Position numbers and translations under genes: made by a program
Notes under the pieces: generated by a model
The model's input: only the letters and a program-made list of their open reading frames with translations
The model's database searches: none
Told to the model about the DNA's origin: nothing
Source: Lathyrus oleraceus
Lineage: Eukaryota > Streptophyta > Magnoliopsida > Fabales > Fabaceae
Assembly (NCBI RefSeq): GCF_024323335.1
Contig: NC_066585.1
Coordinates: forward strand, 77,238,109 to 77,302,108
Length of the DNA stretch: 64,000 nt
Reading direction: 5' to 3'
In this document: one piece after another, positions 1 to 12,300 of the stretch
Layout of the letters: every line of letters starts with the position of its first letter
Numbering within the stretch: the stretch's first letter is position 1

Positions 1-1301
1 GGTCGTCATAGGAGTGACATGTTGAGGGATAAAGATGATGATGGGCGTCAACCTAGTGACGGGCTACTCGTCGCCGTGTCAGTGAATGTGTTTTGACATG
101 ATGAGTTGGATTTTTGGGATGGTTTTATCGTGTGATTAATGTTTGGCTTTTGTTTGGTGCATTTTGACGAATATTAGTTATTTAATTAAATTATATCATT
201 AATTGAGTGTTGTTAAGTGATATTATACATAAATGAGTAATATGTGTAATTCTATGGTGAAAATGATGTGTACTTATGAATTGTGGTGCATACTTGTTGA
301 TAAATTGTTGAGATACATAATTCGGAGTGAGGACTACTAGTGATGCAGTGAATGCATGTTCTGTTTATAGTCAGAGTGGGGTTGTATTTATCGTTTTGTT
401 GTTGTATGGTTTTGTATAGTCAAAGTTAAGTTGTATTGCATTCTTAAATGGCATGCATCATATGTTGTCGTGGTTGTGAAAGAGGCATGTTTTCTTGTTC
501 AGAGTGGGGACTAATGACTTTTCCCAAGCTCAGAATGGGGGCTTGGAGATTAGAGTGGGGGCCCGGGGTTCGCAAATATTGGAACTCATTTCGTATGAAG
601 AACCAAATGTTGAGTCGATAGCACATGCATTTAGTGTTGATTTGTGAGCTTGATTCAAAGTGGGTACCATGACTAACATCAGTGGAGTCATTGTTGCATT
701 ATATTACATGATAATGGGATATTTGTGTAATGATGAATACTCTTGCATGATCGTGTATGAGTGACTATAATGGGGTGAGATGTCAATACATAAAGTTGAT
801 GTACATTCTGATAGGTGGATCATATTTTAGATATGTGAATCTATCCTGATTGATTATGCATTATTTACTATTTGAATGTACTCTCACCCATTTTTGTGTT
901 GTTCCGTTTGTGCTCCTCCGGAGTATAGCTAATCAGGTACCTGAGTAGGAGATTGAGGGGGAGGATGGTGTTGTGCCTCTTTAGTTGCTTGTCATTCGAG
1001 TCTATAGTTGGAGTCGCTTTGGTATCTAACACAAGGGGAGGGTCTGTTCTATCATTTATTTTATGTCGCATATCCTTATGTTGATTCATGATGTGTTGAA
1101 CTGTGTTTAAAACTAATAATGTTGTTGAGGCTTCTAATGCCAAACATTTTATAATTTTTCGCTGCTTATCAAATGAGTTGTTTCATTATTATGTGGTTCA
1201 AAACGTGTTGGTGGTTGTGAGTAGCATCCTACTTGAGGAATATTTGTGATTTATACATGGTTTATATACTTATTTGTCAAGTCGGGAAATGGGGTGTTAC
1301 A
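1..1301 (+). mobile_element. 3' part of a Tekay-type Ty3/gypsy 5' LTR
   Basis: The stretch ends in TGTTACA at 1295-1301. Three bases later comes a primer-binding site matching the 3' end of initiator tRNA-Met, which is the usual arrangement at the 3' end of a chromovirus (Tekay/Del) 5' LTR. The LTR start lies upstream of the window. No ORF of substance is present. Bases 490-560 hold a G-rich repeated motif (AGAGTGGGGG and variants). Ownership is supported by the Tekay-like protease-to-integrase series that follows in the same orientation. Confidence 0.75.
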
Positions 1302-1304
1302 TAG

Positions 1305-1316
1305 TGGTATCAGAGC
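1305..1316 (+). other. Primer-binding site, initiator tRNA-Met type (Tekay element)
   Basis: TGGTATCAGAGC lies three bases after the LTR end. It is complementary to the 3' end of plant initiator tRNA-Met and is the standard minus-strand primer site of chromoviruses and many copia elements. Confidence 0.85.
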
Positions 1317-1594
1317 GTGTCGGTCCATCCGGCCAGGTTGTGTACTTTTTTATGTTCGCTGGTATGCAACATGTGTGTGAAACAATGTTGGTGGTTGTTT
1401 GTTTTTCTAAATGATTGCATGTAGGAAGGGGATTGAAACAAGTGGGTGAGAAGCTTATGCTTCTCTGAGATGTTTCGGGTGTGGAGGATTAACTCAACGT
1501 GTCGCTGATTACAAGAGTGCAGGTTGATGGATGAGTCATTGTTGTTCTGGAGTTTGTTGAAGAGGAAGATTTAAAGTTTATATCTGTTGAGCGA
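1317..1594 (+). pseudogene. Tekay gag remnant (zinc-knuckle region only)
   Basis: Tekay gag normally spans over a kilobase between the primer-binding site and the protease. Here only about 280 bases remain, so most of gag has been deleted. Around 1473-1520, one frame reads like a degraded CCHC knuckle (CFGCGG followed by TQRVADYKS). Frames are broken and no start codon is credible. The tail at 1560-1594 runs into the protease ORF. Confidence 0.45.
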
Positions 1595-1984
1595 GTGCCA
1601 AGATTTAATTTGGAAGTGTCTGCTATGAGTGGTAGCATGGTCATTGATACCCCAATCAATGGTTCAATGACTACTTCTTTTTTGTGTTTGAATTGTCCTT
1701 TAACAATCTTTGGAAAAGATTTTAGGATTGACTTAGCGTGTTTACCTCTAAGTCAACTTGATGCTATCCTAGGGATGAACTGGTTGGAGTTCAACCATAT
1801 GTTCATCAATTGTTTTGATAAATTGGTAAAGTTTCTTGAATCAGAAGACAATACGGTGTCGAGTTTGATGACCATGAGGCATGTAGAGATGTCCTTGAGA
1901 GTGAGTGCTCAAGTGTTCATGGTGTTCGCGTCCTTGAGTGGGGGAAGTGATATAATGATTATGTATCTACATGTGGTGTGTTAG
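1595..1984 (+). pseudogene. Tekay-type aspartic protease (retropepsin) remnant
   Basis: The translation holds the conserved retropepsin tail of Tekay/Del chromoviruses. It includes FRIDLACLPLSQLDAILGMNWL, in which the ILGMNWL signature is recognisable, followed by the linker to RT. The catalytic D-S/T-G triad is not visible in this frame; the upstream part appears lost with gag. The protein would process the Gag-Pol polyprotein in virus-like particles. After roughly residue 80 the family match fades, and a stop at 1982-1984 separates it from the RT segment that follows directly. Confidence 0.7.
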
Positions 1985-2764
1985 TTTCCTAAAGTGTTCC
2001 GAGAGGACATTAGTGATTTTCCTCTAGAGCCTGAGGTGGAGTTTGCTATAAACTTAGTACTTGGTACTAGTCCTATGTCGATGGCTCCTTATAGGATGCC
2101 TGCTTTAGAGCTAAGTGAGTTGAAGAAACAGTTAGAGAATCTTGAGAAGAATTTTGTTCGACTGGGTGTTTCACGATGGTGAGCGCCGATGTTATCAGTT
2201 AAGAAGAAAGACGGTAGCATGAGGTTATATGTTGACTATCAATAATTAAATAAGGTGGATATAAAGAACAAGTATCCACTTATGAGGATTCGTGATTTGA
2301 TGGATCAGTTGGTAGGTGCTTGTGTGTTTAGAAAGATTGATTTGCATTTGGATTATTAGAAAATTCATTTGAAGCCAGAAGATATTCTAAAGACTCAATT
2401 CATAACGAGATATGATCATTATTAATATTCAGTGATTCCTTTTGGTGTGTCTAATGCGTCTGGAGTGTTCATGGAGTACAATAATAGAATATTCAATATA
2501 TACTTAGATTAGTTTGTGGTTGTATTCATCGACGATATTCTGATATATTTGAAGTCCGATGAAAAGCATGTGGAGAATATGAGAGTTGAGTTGTAGACTT
2601 TAAAGGATAAGAATCTATATGTAAAGTTATTTAAGTGTGAGTTTCGGCTGAAAGAAGTGAGTATCCTTTGTCACGTGATTTCCAGTGGTGGCATTGTTGT
2701 GGATCTATCGGAGATTGGTGTTGTGTAATAATGGGATACTTTAAATTTTGTTACTGAGATAACA
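1985..2764 (+). pseudogene. Tekay-type reverse transcriptase remnant
   Basis: This segment begins with the chromoviral pre-RT linker ([17 protein letters not shown]). It continues through [19 protein letters not shown], the fingers and palm, and an intact FIDDILIY catalytic box near 2527-2550. In-frame stops sit at 2243-2245, 2510-2512 and 2594-2596, with further damage near 2725. RT would copy the element RNA into cDNA. The fold is complete in extent but cannot be translated. It is followed at once by the RNase H segment. Confidence 0.9.
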
Positions 2765-3387
2765 AGTTTTCTTGGTTTGGTTGGTCACTATAGAAGTTTC
2801 ATTGAAGGATTTTCAAGGTTGGCATTGCCTTTGACTCAGTTGACTCGGAATGGTCAGGCTTATGTATGGAGTGTTCAGTGTGAAGAGAGTTTTCAAGAAC
2901 TCAAGAAGAAATTAACGTTTGCTCCCGTTTTGATTTTGCCGAGCCCAAATGACTCATTTTTTGTGTATTATGATGCTTGGAATATGGATATGGGTGTTGT
3001 GTTGATGTAGAATGGTCAGGTTGTGGCTTATTCTTTTAGGAAGTTGAAGGTTCATTAGAGGAATTGTCCTACACATGATCTGGATTTAGCAGTTATGGTG
3101 TTCGTGTTGAAAATTTGGAGGCACTGTTTATTTGGTTCCAAATTTGAGGTGTTCAATGATAACAAGAGTTTGAAGTATCTCTTTGACCAGAAGGAGTTGA
3201 ATATCAGATAGAGGAGATGGCTTGAATTCTTGAAAGATCATGATTTTGACTTGAGTTACCATCCTGGTAAAGCCAATGTTGTAAGTGATGCATTGAGCAG
3301 GAAGTCGCTGCATATGTCGATGCTTATGGTTCGAGAGTTATAGTTGACCGAACAATTCAGAGACATTAGTTTAGTGTGTGAGGAAAC
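2765..3387 (+). pseudogene. Tekay-type RT connection and RNase H remnant, cut by an LTR insertion
   Basis: The sequence encodes SFLGLVGHYRSFIEGFS, the RT thumb and connection. RNase H follows, ending with [17 protein letters not shown], the hallmark end of gypsy RNase H. Stops at 3008-3010, 3055-3057 and 3209-3211 interrupt it. The reading frame then enters the integrase N-terminus (TEQFRDISLVCEET) and is broken at 3387 by the solo LTR. It resumes at 8157, so the RNase H to integrase linkage is restored if the LTR and one GAAAC copy are ignored. Confidence 0.9.
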
Positions 3388-4872
3388 TGTAAGACCCCAA
3401 TTTTGACCCTAAGATCCCTCATGATATCTCATCATTTGCATTGGCTTTGGGATCACACCTCGGTATCCTCCTTACCCCGCATTCACTGGGTTTGTATTGG
3501 GAGAGATCACCAAGCATATTTGATTGTATCATACTTTGTTTTTATTTGTTTACTAACCCAAATACCAAAAATATGTCTATGTATGTCTTTGTTTCTTTTG
3601 TAGGTAGTGTGTGTGTCCACCCATGCCTTATCAAGCTCACAACTAGGGTTTAAGACCCTCAATGCAAAGAGATTAAATCAAGCAAAGGTCCACATTGGTT
3701 ATAAACATAATATATGGATCCTTATGTTCTTAATTTCTCAATTTGATCAAGAATTCATCAAGAGTTTGAAGCTTGATGGCCTTAGAAGCCCTAATTCATA
3801 TGGGTATCTTGTGTGACTTCCTCAGCAAGTTTCTTCATAAATTGGTCAAATATATAAAGGTACTTCATTTTACATCATCTTATGCATATATGATCCTCCA
3901 TGAGTCCCAAAGATCAAGATAACATCAAGTTTGCAAGTTGGTTCAAAGAAGTTGACCAGAGAAACTCAATTGATCAAAACTAGGGTTCCCTAGACCCTAT
4001 CTCCTACAATTTTTGTCATATGAAAATTATTCCAAGAGAAAAGTTACTCCTTATGAAATTCCAAACAACTTTAATGTTGGCATCAAGAGATATGAAAGAT
4101 TATAGGTCATTTTGTGTGTGCCCTAGTTAGGAGGTCAACTTCCAAGGACCATAACTTGCTCAATATTTATGATATGAAGGCCATCCAAGTTTCATGTTCA
4201 ATTTTAAGATGTCTTCTCCAACTTTTATTCTTTGATAAATGTAAAATTCTAATTTCAATAGCATGTTCCAAGAGGAAACATTATAGGTCATTTTAAGTTG
4301 TTACCATTGAACAAGCAATTTTCCTTAACTTCTAAAATCCATAACTCCCTCATGCAAAATCTAAATGGTGTCAAATTTATGACCCAATTAAATAGGAATG
4401 AAATATATACAACTTTGATGAAGTAATATTTTCCATTTGAATATCATAGAAAAAGTTATTCAAGGTGGAAGAAGTGGTCATTTGACTTGGGACTTAGAAA
4501 TGTTCCAATCATGTTTAATTTCTCAAACTTCCACCTCAAAATGTATCATGGTCCAAGCTCCAAATGAAAAAGTGTTCAACATCAAAGTTGTTCCCCTTTA
4601 TGTAACCTTTCCAAAACATCCAAGATCACTTCATTTGGACAAAAATTTATGGACTTGTTCATGGTTACTCTTCATGGTTCCATTTGGATGATTTTCATAA
4701 CCAACTCTCAAATGCATTTTCATGGCCTCATGTTAACCTTTTAGCATCACTCATGCACATTTGTGGACCTTTTCCAATCATTTCATAGGCCTATCACACA
4801 CCCATGCAAGCATGCACCGACATTTCTAATTTTGGCCAAATTTTCAAGTGTGTGAAAAGCAATGCAAAACCC

Positions 4873-4880
4873 TATAAATA
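4873..4880 (+). promoter_or_regulatory. TATA box of the family A LTR
   Basis: TATAAATA lies 1485 bases from the LTR start. The minus-strand family A LTR has the matching box 1507 bases from its own start (58281-58290), so the position is conserved and probably marks the U3/R promoter. Confidence 0.7.
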
Positions 4881-6420
4881 AATTGCCTTGCTGCTTAGAA
4901 AAAGGGTCCCTTTTGCCCAAGTTTTGCACCATTGCCTCCCTAACCTCCATTAAAGGATAAACTTGAATATTTCACTTCAAATCGAGTTTCAATTCTCCTT
5001 CTATTTTGAGATTGAAACTCCAAGAATCTAAGCCTTTCATTGATCCATTTCACTTCCTGCAAGCATTTAGAGTCGAGCCAAGGCAAATTGGAAGCAATAT
5101 CAAGACAAATTGAAGCTACCCGAAGGTGAATTTTCTCAAACTTCTCTTCTTCGATTCTCCCTCATTTCTCAACTATTTTGACTGATTATTGGTTTTCTGA
5201 AGAGCTACCAATGTAGGCAACAAGATTGAGTTGCTTTGAGGTCAAATCGAAGCAACTCAGATCATGCACCTCAAATTTCAAATCCATGTATCTTTCAATA
5301 TACTTGGAATTGGAAGAAATTGAGGCCATATTCGAGCTCCTGAGCATTTTTGCTTTGAAACAGTATCCTTGTTTTTCATTTTCCATTTGGTTGAGGGTGG
5401 ACCATTCTGGTGAGGTCCACCGGAGAAGATGACCGGAGCCCTAGCTTCGATGGTGTGTTGGCATCTTCCCAACCACTTGATCATGTTCAAACGTTTTAAT
5501 CCTGGCCCTCGTTTCTGATTACCATGCGTGTACACGCGTTGTATGTGGTACATGATGGAGCGCGTGTTATGGCCATCAGATCTTCCACCTCAATTAATGA
5601 GGGAGATCTTATGACCCTTGTTTTTTTGAATTTCTTTTTATTTTCTGATTTTATGTTTAATCCTCTTATTTTGACTAATTCATATTAATTTCATTTTTAA
5701 TCCAAAAAATATGGGACTTTCACCAAAAATCTTTAAATATTTTTCTCTTCCATATTTTGAATTAAAATTATTTTTTGGATTAATTTTGATATTTTTCATG
5801 AATTAAATGTTTTTGTGTATATTTTTAATTGTTTTAAAATGCTTATAACTTTCCAAAAATCATAAAAAAAAATTGTCTAAGGTCCTTTGACCTTGTTTGA
5901 CCTAGGATAAATCCCTTGACAATTTATTTGGTGTTTTGAAGGGTTTTGAGGTTTTGACCAAATTAAAATGCATTTTTATTCATTTTAAAATTTATTTTTA
6001 ATTGAATAAATGCTTGAAAATTATGTTGAGCCATTTTTATGGCCTTGTGATGTTTAACTTTCTGTTTGGCCTTGATCATGGTTGATTTGACTTTTGTTTT
6101 GACCAATACTATTGGATTTAGGGAATTAATGAAATGTTCATTTCATCTCCCAAAATGAATGGATAGTATTGATCAGATGAATTTCCTCTTGTGATCAATT
6201 TGGATTATATTTCCCCTTCCCTCTTCATCTTCATCCCAATTCTTCCCCAATCCATCATTGGCCAATGAAATCTCTTCATGTCTGATGCTAGTTGATTCAT
6301 CAATGACCTTGTGTCAGATGAATCAACATGAGACGGACTGAGATATGAATTTCCCTCATTTCTTTTAGTGTGTGGTATGTTTTTGGAGTTTGGTTCTTTG
6401 TACCTAATCTATAACATGCA

Positions 6421-6508
6421 TTAACGCCTATATTTTTGTTGCCCGACCTCAGATATTTGTGACTTCTACATAAGTCCAATTACGATTGCTTAACATAGAG
6501 CTAAATTT
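6421..6508 (+). repeat. ~85-bp module shared by Ogre LTR families A and C
   Basis: The segment contains CCTCAGATA, GTGACTTCTACAT and ACGATTGCTTAACATAG in order. The same order is found on the minus strand in the other family A copy (56480-56560) and twice in each family C LTR (10585-10670, 10776-10860, 51432-51518, 51623-51709). The surrounding LTR sequence is much less alike. Function unknown. Confidence 0.7.
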
Positions 6509-8156
6509 GATCAAGAAGGCATAACATTCTAGTAAGTGAGATTGTAAGTCTCCCATTCTTCCTGGCATTGTATGGATACTTGACTTTTTTTCCTTTCATG
6601 AGAGCTAGTGGCATACTTGTTAAATTATCCAAGTTGAAGCTCTTCTCATGGATGATGTCTTGGTTCAAGGATCCATACTTGTGAATGAATGATTGAGTGT
6701 TCTCCAAAGAGTGACTTAACAAATTAAAACTCATCACTAACATTTGACTAACTTTTATTCATTATGCTTTTACTTTCAAGTCATTTACTTAATGCAATTT
6801 AAATTTCAGTCCATTTATCATTCATTTTCCATTTATATTTCATGTAACTTGATTATGTTTCAGTTCTTTTTACTTTGCTAATTTTGAGCCATATCCTGTG
6901 ATTGTATATATTGTTTATTTGTTTTTATTTTGTTTGTGGTCTTAGGACCTTAAAACACCTAATAACCATAAAACTCCTAAAAGATATGATGGTGGATTGT
7001 TGAACTTGATCTGAACTTTTGGACTTAGGATAGGCAACTTCCCTTATGCTTTGAGGACTTGGCCAATGCCACTATCTAAGACTGAACCATCCTTGATTGT
7101 ACCTTTCATCTGATGCAAACCTTGAGTGCTTCTGGCTCAGCTGTCACCTTGACTTTGTTCTCACTTGTTATATTGTTATTAATGTTGATGTTTGATGATC
7201 GTTCTGAGTTGATCAAGGAATATTTAATCTGATGCATTGGAAGAAGTTGAAGACTGCTAGCTATTGGAGTTGCTTGCTTGGATATTTTGGCTATCTTTAT
7301 TTGATGCCATGACCTTCATGTAATTGCTTAGATATTGCTTATGCTTGTTTCCTGCTAAAAGTACAAAGGAAAATGGGTTTCTATATGACATTCTTGTCTG
7401 TTGGATTGCATCCTATTTGTCATATTTTTTCCACTCTCAACTTTTAAATTCTTATCTAGGATAGTCCCTTCATCTCCTTCCATTTCTTAAATTTCTAATC
7501 CCTCCCTCTTTTCAAAAACCTTTTTTGCCTGTGATTTCAAACTTAGACATGTTTTAATGATTAAAAACTTTGGCCTTATGTCAATGAATTTTTAAATCAT
7601 TTTCTTAATCAAGCTTGTAAATGAACTTAACAATATTGACTTTAATTTTAAAAGGACAAAAAGAACTAACAACCTCATTCAAACTTTGGCCTTTTGTGCC
7701 TTCTTATTAACTTTTTGATAAAATCAATTCACCAACTTCTTTGAAATTTTTACCACGAACTACGAAATTTTGATCCCTCATTTTTATGTTGGTACGTAGG
7801 AAAAAGACCGAAGGTCTTGTCAAACACAAAAATATAATTAATGGATTCTTTTCTCATCGCCCATTCTATATTTTATCAAACATCATTTATACCAAATTAC
7901 TTGCACACAAAAAGGGCTCCTTAGGAGTATCTAGGACACTTTGGATGCTAACATATTCCCTTTGTGTAACCAACCCCCTTACTTGTAATCTCTGATATTT
8001 TATTAGTTTTTATTTGAAAACTTCTTATCTTTGGGTTTTGTTCGTACTTTTTTCCCTTTTTCCTTTGGAAACAATAAAAGCGCGGTGGCGACTCTGGTTT
8101 TATTGACGTCAAGTTTATCCATAGCTTGATGGTCATGAATTTACTGCTACAGAAAC

Positions 8157-9337
8157 TCCTAACAATGTGAAGTTGGCCATGTTGAAGCAGACTAATGGTA
8201 TTCTTGAAGAGATTAGAGAAGGTCAGAAGGTTGATTTGGGATTGGTTGACTGGCTAGTGTTAATTAATCAATGGGTGGAGTGGGTTATTTCAAAATTAAC
8301 AAGAATGGTGTGATAAAATTCAGAGGCAGAGTTCATGTATCAGATGTACTAGAACTTAAGAAGAGTATTCTTGAGGAAGGTCATATAAGTGGTCTAAGTA
8401 TTCATCCTGGTGCCACAAAGATGTATCAAGACTTGAAAACAATGTTTTGGTGGCCAGAAATGAAGAAGGAAGCAGTTGAGTTTGTTTATGCTTCTTTGAC
8501 TTTCCAGAAGTCAAAGAATGAACATTAGAAGTCGTCGGGACTGATGTAACCATTGAATATTCTTTAGTGGAAGTGGAATAGAATTTCCATGGATTTTGGG
8601 ACAAATTCTCCAAAGACGACAAAGGAATGTGATTCTATATGGTTATTGTTGATAGACAGACTAAATTGGCTCATCTCATATCGATTAAGATCAGTTATCC
8701 TTTGTAGAAGTTGGTTGAGTTGTATATTAAGAAGATTGTTAGCTTGCATGGTATTTCGTCAAGTATTGTGTCGGATAGAGATCCAAGGTTTATGTCGATA
8801 TTTGGAATTGTTTTCAATAAGCAATGAGTACTAAGCTGAAGTTAAGTTCTTCTTATCATCCATAGAAAGATAGCCATATGGAGAGAACCATCCAATCTTT
8901 TGAGGATTTGTTGAGAGCTTGTGTGCTAGGACAATGAGATTTTTGGGATAGCTACTTGTCGTTTATTGAGTTAACCTACAACAATAACTTCCATTATAGT
9001 ATTGGAATGACACCGTTCTAGGGGTTCTATGCTAGAAGGTGCAAGACACCTTTGTGATGGTATGAATCAGGCGAGACTGTGATGTTTGGACATGAGATAG
9101 TTCAATAAACTACTGAGGGGATCAAAATGATATAAGTGAGGATGAAAGCATCATAAAGTCACAAGAAGAGTTACCATGATAAGAGGAGGAAAACACTTGA
9201 GTTCCAAGAGAGAGATCACATGTTCTTGAGGGTTACTCCGGTAACTGGTGTTGGTTGTGCGTTTAAGTCTAGAAAACTGACGTCGTGTTTCCTTGGTCTG
9301 TGTCATATTCTTCAGAGAGTATGAGAGGTGGCCTACC
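8157..9337 (+). pseudogene. Tekay-type integrase remnant
   Basis: The segment resumes the element interrupted at 3387. In order it shows the HHCC region (EEGHISGLSIHPGATKMYQ, then FWWPEMKKE), the catalytic core (SIVSDRDPRF read across frames near 8757-8790; HMERTIQSFEDLLRACVLG), and the C-terminal part up to the SRKLTSCFLG region. Both zinc-finger cysteines appear replaced (YASLTFQKSK). There are many stops and at least two frame changes near 8270 and 8640. It ends abruptly at about 9337, where the family C LTR begins. The chromodomain end and the 3' LTR of this Tekay element are not in the window. Confidence 0.88.
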
Positions 9338-12300
9338 TATCACGGTGCAAAAAGTACCCGAGTGTAAGGAATGCTCGAAATATAAACAAAACAAAGTCGC
9401 CACCGAAATTTCTTTATTCCCGAAGTCGGAAAGGGAAAATATTGATAAAACCCATGAAAAACAAAAAGAAATGTTCGTCGCAACCAAATGGGCTTCAGGA
9501 GTCGGTTATGCAAGGGTAAGGTATTAGAACCCCTCACATCTGTTGTACTCAACGGAATCCACTTAGTTAGTTTCGTGCAAGAGTGTTAGTGTGATATTAT
9601 TTGTGATCTTCTACTTATCGGTGAGAAAAGAGAAAGAAGAACATTTTTTTATTAAAAGGGTGTCTGACAAGATTTCTTAATCCTACTCCTATGTATCTCC
9701 ATGTGCTATGGAGAACTCAAGGATACATAGTTCTATTTAGAGAGAACTACTACGTTGATTGCTTTTAGGGAGTGATGCTTAGATTGCATTTGAGCGGTTA
9801 AACCTTTACTTGTTGCTCGGTCTTGGAGGCTGAAGTCTTTGTTCGTTTCACGTTGAAATCGATGTAGCATACTCTGTTCTAAAAAATTGTTTTCAAAGTT
9901 GCACAAGGGAGGAAAATAAGTTTAATTGGTTACATTTTTTTATCATAAAGATTTGATCTTTGTGGAAGGTGAGTAAATATTTTAGCAAAGGTGTGCACGA
10001 AGCGCGTGTTTACTCGGGGTATACATGGATGTGGCTCCATTGTCCCCTTATTCCAAGTTTATTTAATGCATTTTTTATTTGAAAGACTAATAATCATTTC
10101 GAATATGGTGTGTCCCGAATGCTCGACCATCAAGGGGTCTGAAGAGATATACATCTCTTGGTCATTTGTCTTTCAATTTTATTATGAAAAAGGTTTTGCA
10201 TCAATGACTTGACGTTGGATCAAGCGTTGCAAATTGATTATAAAAAGAGTTTGGATGTGGCGGGGGAGATACTCGACGTTGAATTCAATTTGGATTTGAT
10301 TTAGGAAAAGACTCGACATTGAATCGAGTGTTTATTTTTTGTTCTTTTCTGAAAGTGGTTGATTTTAATCTTTAATTAATAATCAACTAATGCAATAAAA
10401 ATAAATGAAAACAGTAAACTTATTGCACATTACGGTGATGAGGGTACAATTTGTCAAATGGGGTAACAGTATAATAATTAACAATACATGCTCAAAAGAT
10501 AATTGTAAATAAAAAGTCTCATTGTAAGAAGACCCGAGACAAAGGCAAGGGACCCGAAGTAAAAATCAGAAACTTGAACTACATAATTTAGCGCTATGTT
10601 AAGCAATCGTTAAGAGATTCATGTAGGAGTCACCCTATCTGAGGCTGGTCAACAAAACTCTATGCGTTTAAGAAATTTCTGAAGTTAAATTGAATTTTTA
10701 ACTTCGAAATTGTATCGCATCTGTGAAAACCCAATGATTTAAGTGACAAAAAGAAAATGAAAATTAAACAAAAAGAATTTATTGTTATGTTAAGAAATCG
10801 TAAAGTGATTCATGTAGGAATCACCCTATCTAAGGTCGGTCAAAAAAACTTTATGCGTTTAAGCAGTTTCTGAAGTTAAATTAAATATTTAGCTCCGGAA
10901 TTGCAATGCATCTGTGGAAAACCGATGAGACAATTAAATTGATTTTTTTCTAATTAACTATTAAAACTCATTAATCAAATTAAAATGAACAATTAATTAA
11001 TTAAATCAATAATCATCAAATCAAAAATTAAAAATAGACAAGGGTGAAAATATGATATGAGGATGTAATAACACATAAAAACTAAAGCCCATTAAAAAGA
11101 AACCACAAAATAAAAGAATTAAAAAAAATGAAATAACAAAAAAAAAGAAACAAAAAACAAGCCCAACTGGGGCAGTTTGATTACATGGAGATAGAAAGGG
11201 GGATATTTTTTTTCAAACTCCAAAAGTTAACCCACAAATTCCTCCAATCCTGCTTGGACACGTGGCAGGGGAAATAGGAAATAATAAATAAATAAATAAA
11301 ACTCTTCTTCTCTCTTGATCTCATGCTCTATTACTTTCAAAAACTCACACAAACCAACAAAGCTCCATTAAAACTCTCACACACAATAACAATACTAAAA
11401 AGAAAATGAAAAATGGACAAAGACATGAAAATAGATGGGTATTGCAACAATCACAATGGTGTTCGATTTTTTATAGTCCCGTATCGGAGTTTAAATGTGA
11501 GTATGGTTGTTCATGGTGGTTAAAACATGTGGTTTTGTTGTGGTTGTTATAATGTTGTCGGAGTGGCGTGTTTGATGGAGGTTGTATGGAAGTTGTTGGG
11601 TTCTTGAAGCATGGAGGGCTTTCCGGTTGTAGAAACAGCGTCATAGGGGGTTATGTGGTGTGGTTCGGCCATGAGTTTTTTTTTTAAGGAGAAGGAGGAG
11701 TTGTGGATGGTGTAAGTTTAGGGTAGCGGTTGTAGTTCGAGTTAAGGTTGGAGTAGTTAATAAAGGGAGGCTTAAGGTTGTTTATGGAGTTTGAATATGT
11801 TGTTTAGGTGATGTTTAGTGATCAAGAGTTTAAAGGATGGTAATATGTGTTGTTGTGAGGATGAAGAATGAGTGAGAGTGAAGTGAGATGATGATGATCG
11901 ATGGTGTTGAGAGAGGGAGAATAGTGAGTTAAAGAGTGAAGATGTGTGTGTGATGAAGAAGATGTTACAAATGGTTTTGCATATGAGTTTTCTTTTAATC
12001 TTTATCACTTTCCATTTTTTGAGATCAAAAGTGAGAGTCTATAGGGGGTGAGGTTTTCTGTTATGAAAAAAGGAGTGGAATAAGGGAGTTTGGTTAAAGA
12101 AAGTGTGAGTGAGTTGATGATGAAGTTGGGAGAGAAAGTAGAGGAGACAAAAAGAAAGAGTTCCTTTGTGTTTTTATTTATGTCTGTAAAATGGAAACAT
12201 GTGGGAGTCTATGAAATGAGAGGTTGCAAGTTACTTGACACTGTGTATGAGACGCTTTCCTCCTCTTTTTCTTTAAATATTTTTTTATTGTAAGTTAATG

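Larger units (their letters stand above)
3388..8151 (+). mobile_element. Complete solo LTR, Ogre-type family A (4764 bp)
   Basis: The element starts TGTAAGACCCC and ends GCTACA. It is flanked by a perfect 5-bp target duplication GAAAC at 3383-3387 and 8152-8156. Outside it, the Tekay integrase reading frame joins cleanly, which proves the insertion limits. A TATA box lies at 4873-4880, about 1.5 kb in. AATAAA at 8073-8078 and TGGCGACTCT at 8086-8095 mark the R/U5 area. The length and the GGTGGCGACTCT ending fit Ogre elements of Fabeae. No internal domain remains, so the body was probably lost by LTR-LTR recombination. Short ORFs inside are not credible genes. Confidence 0.9.
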
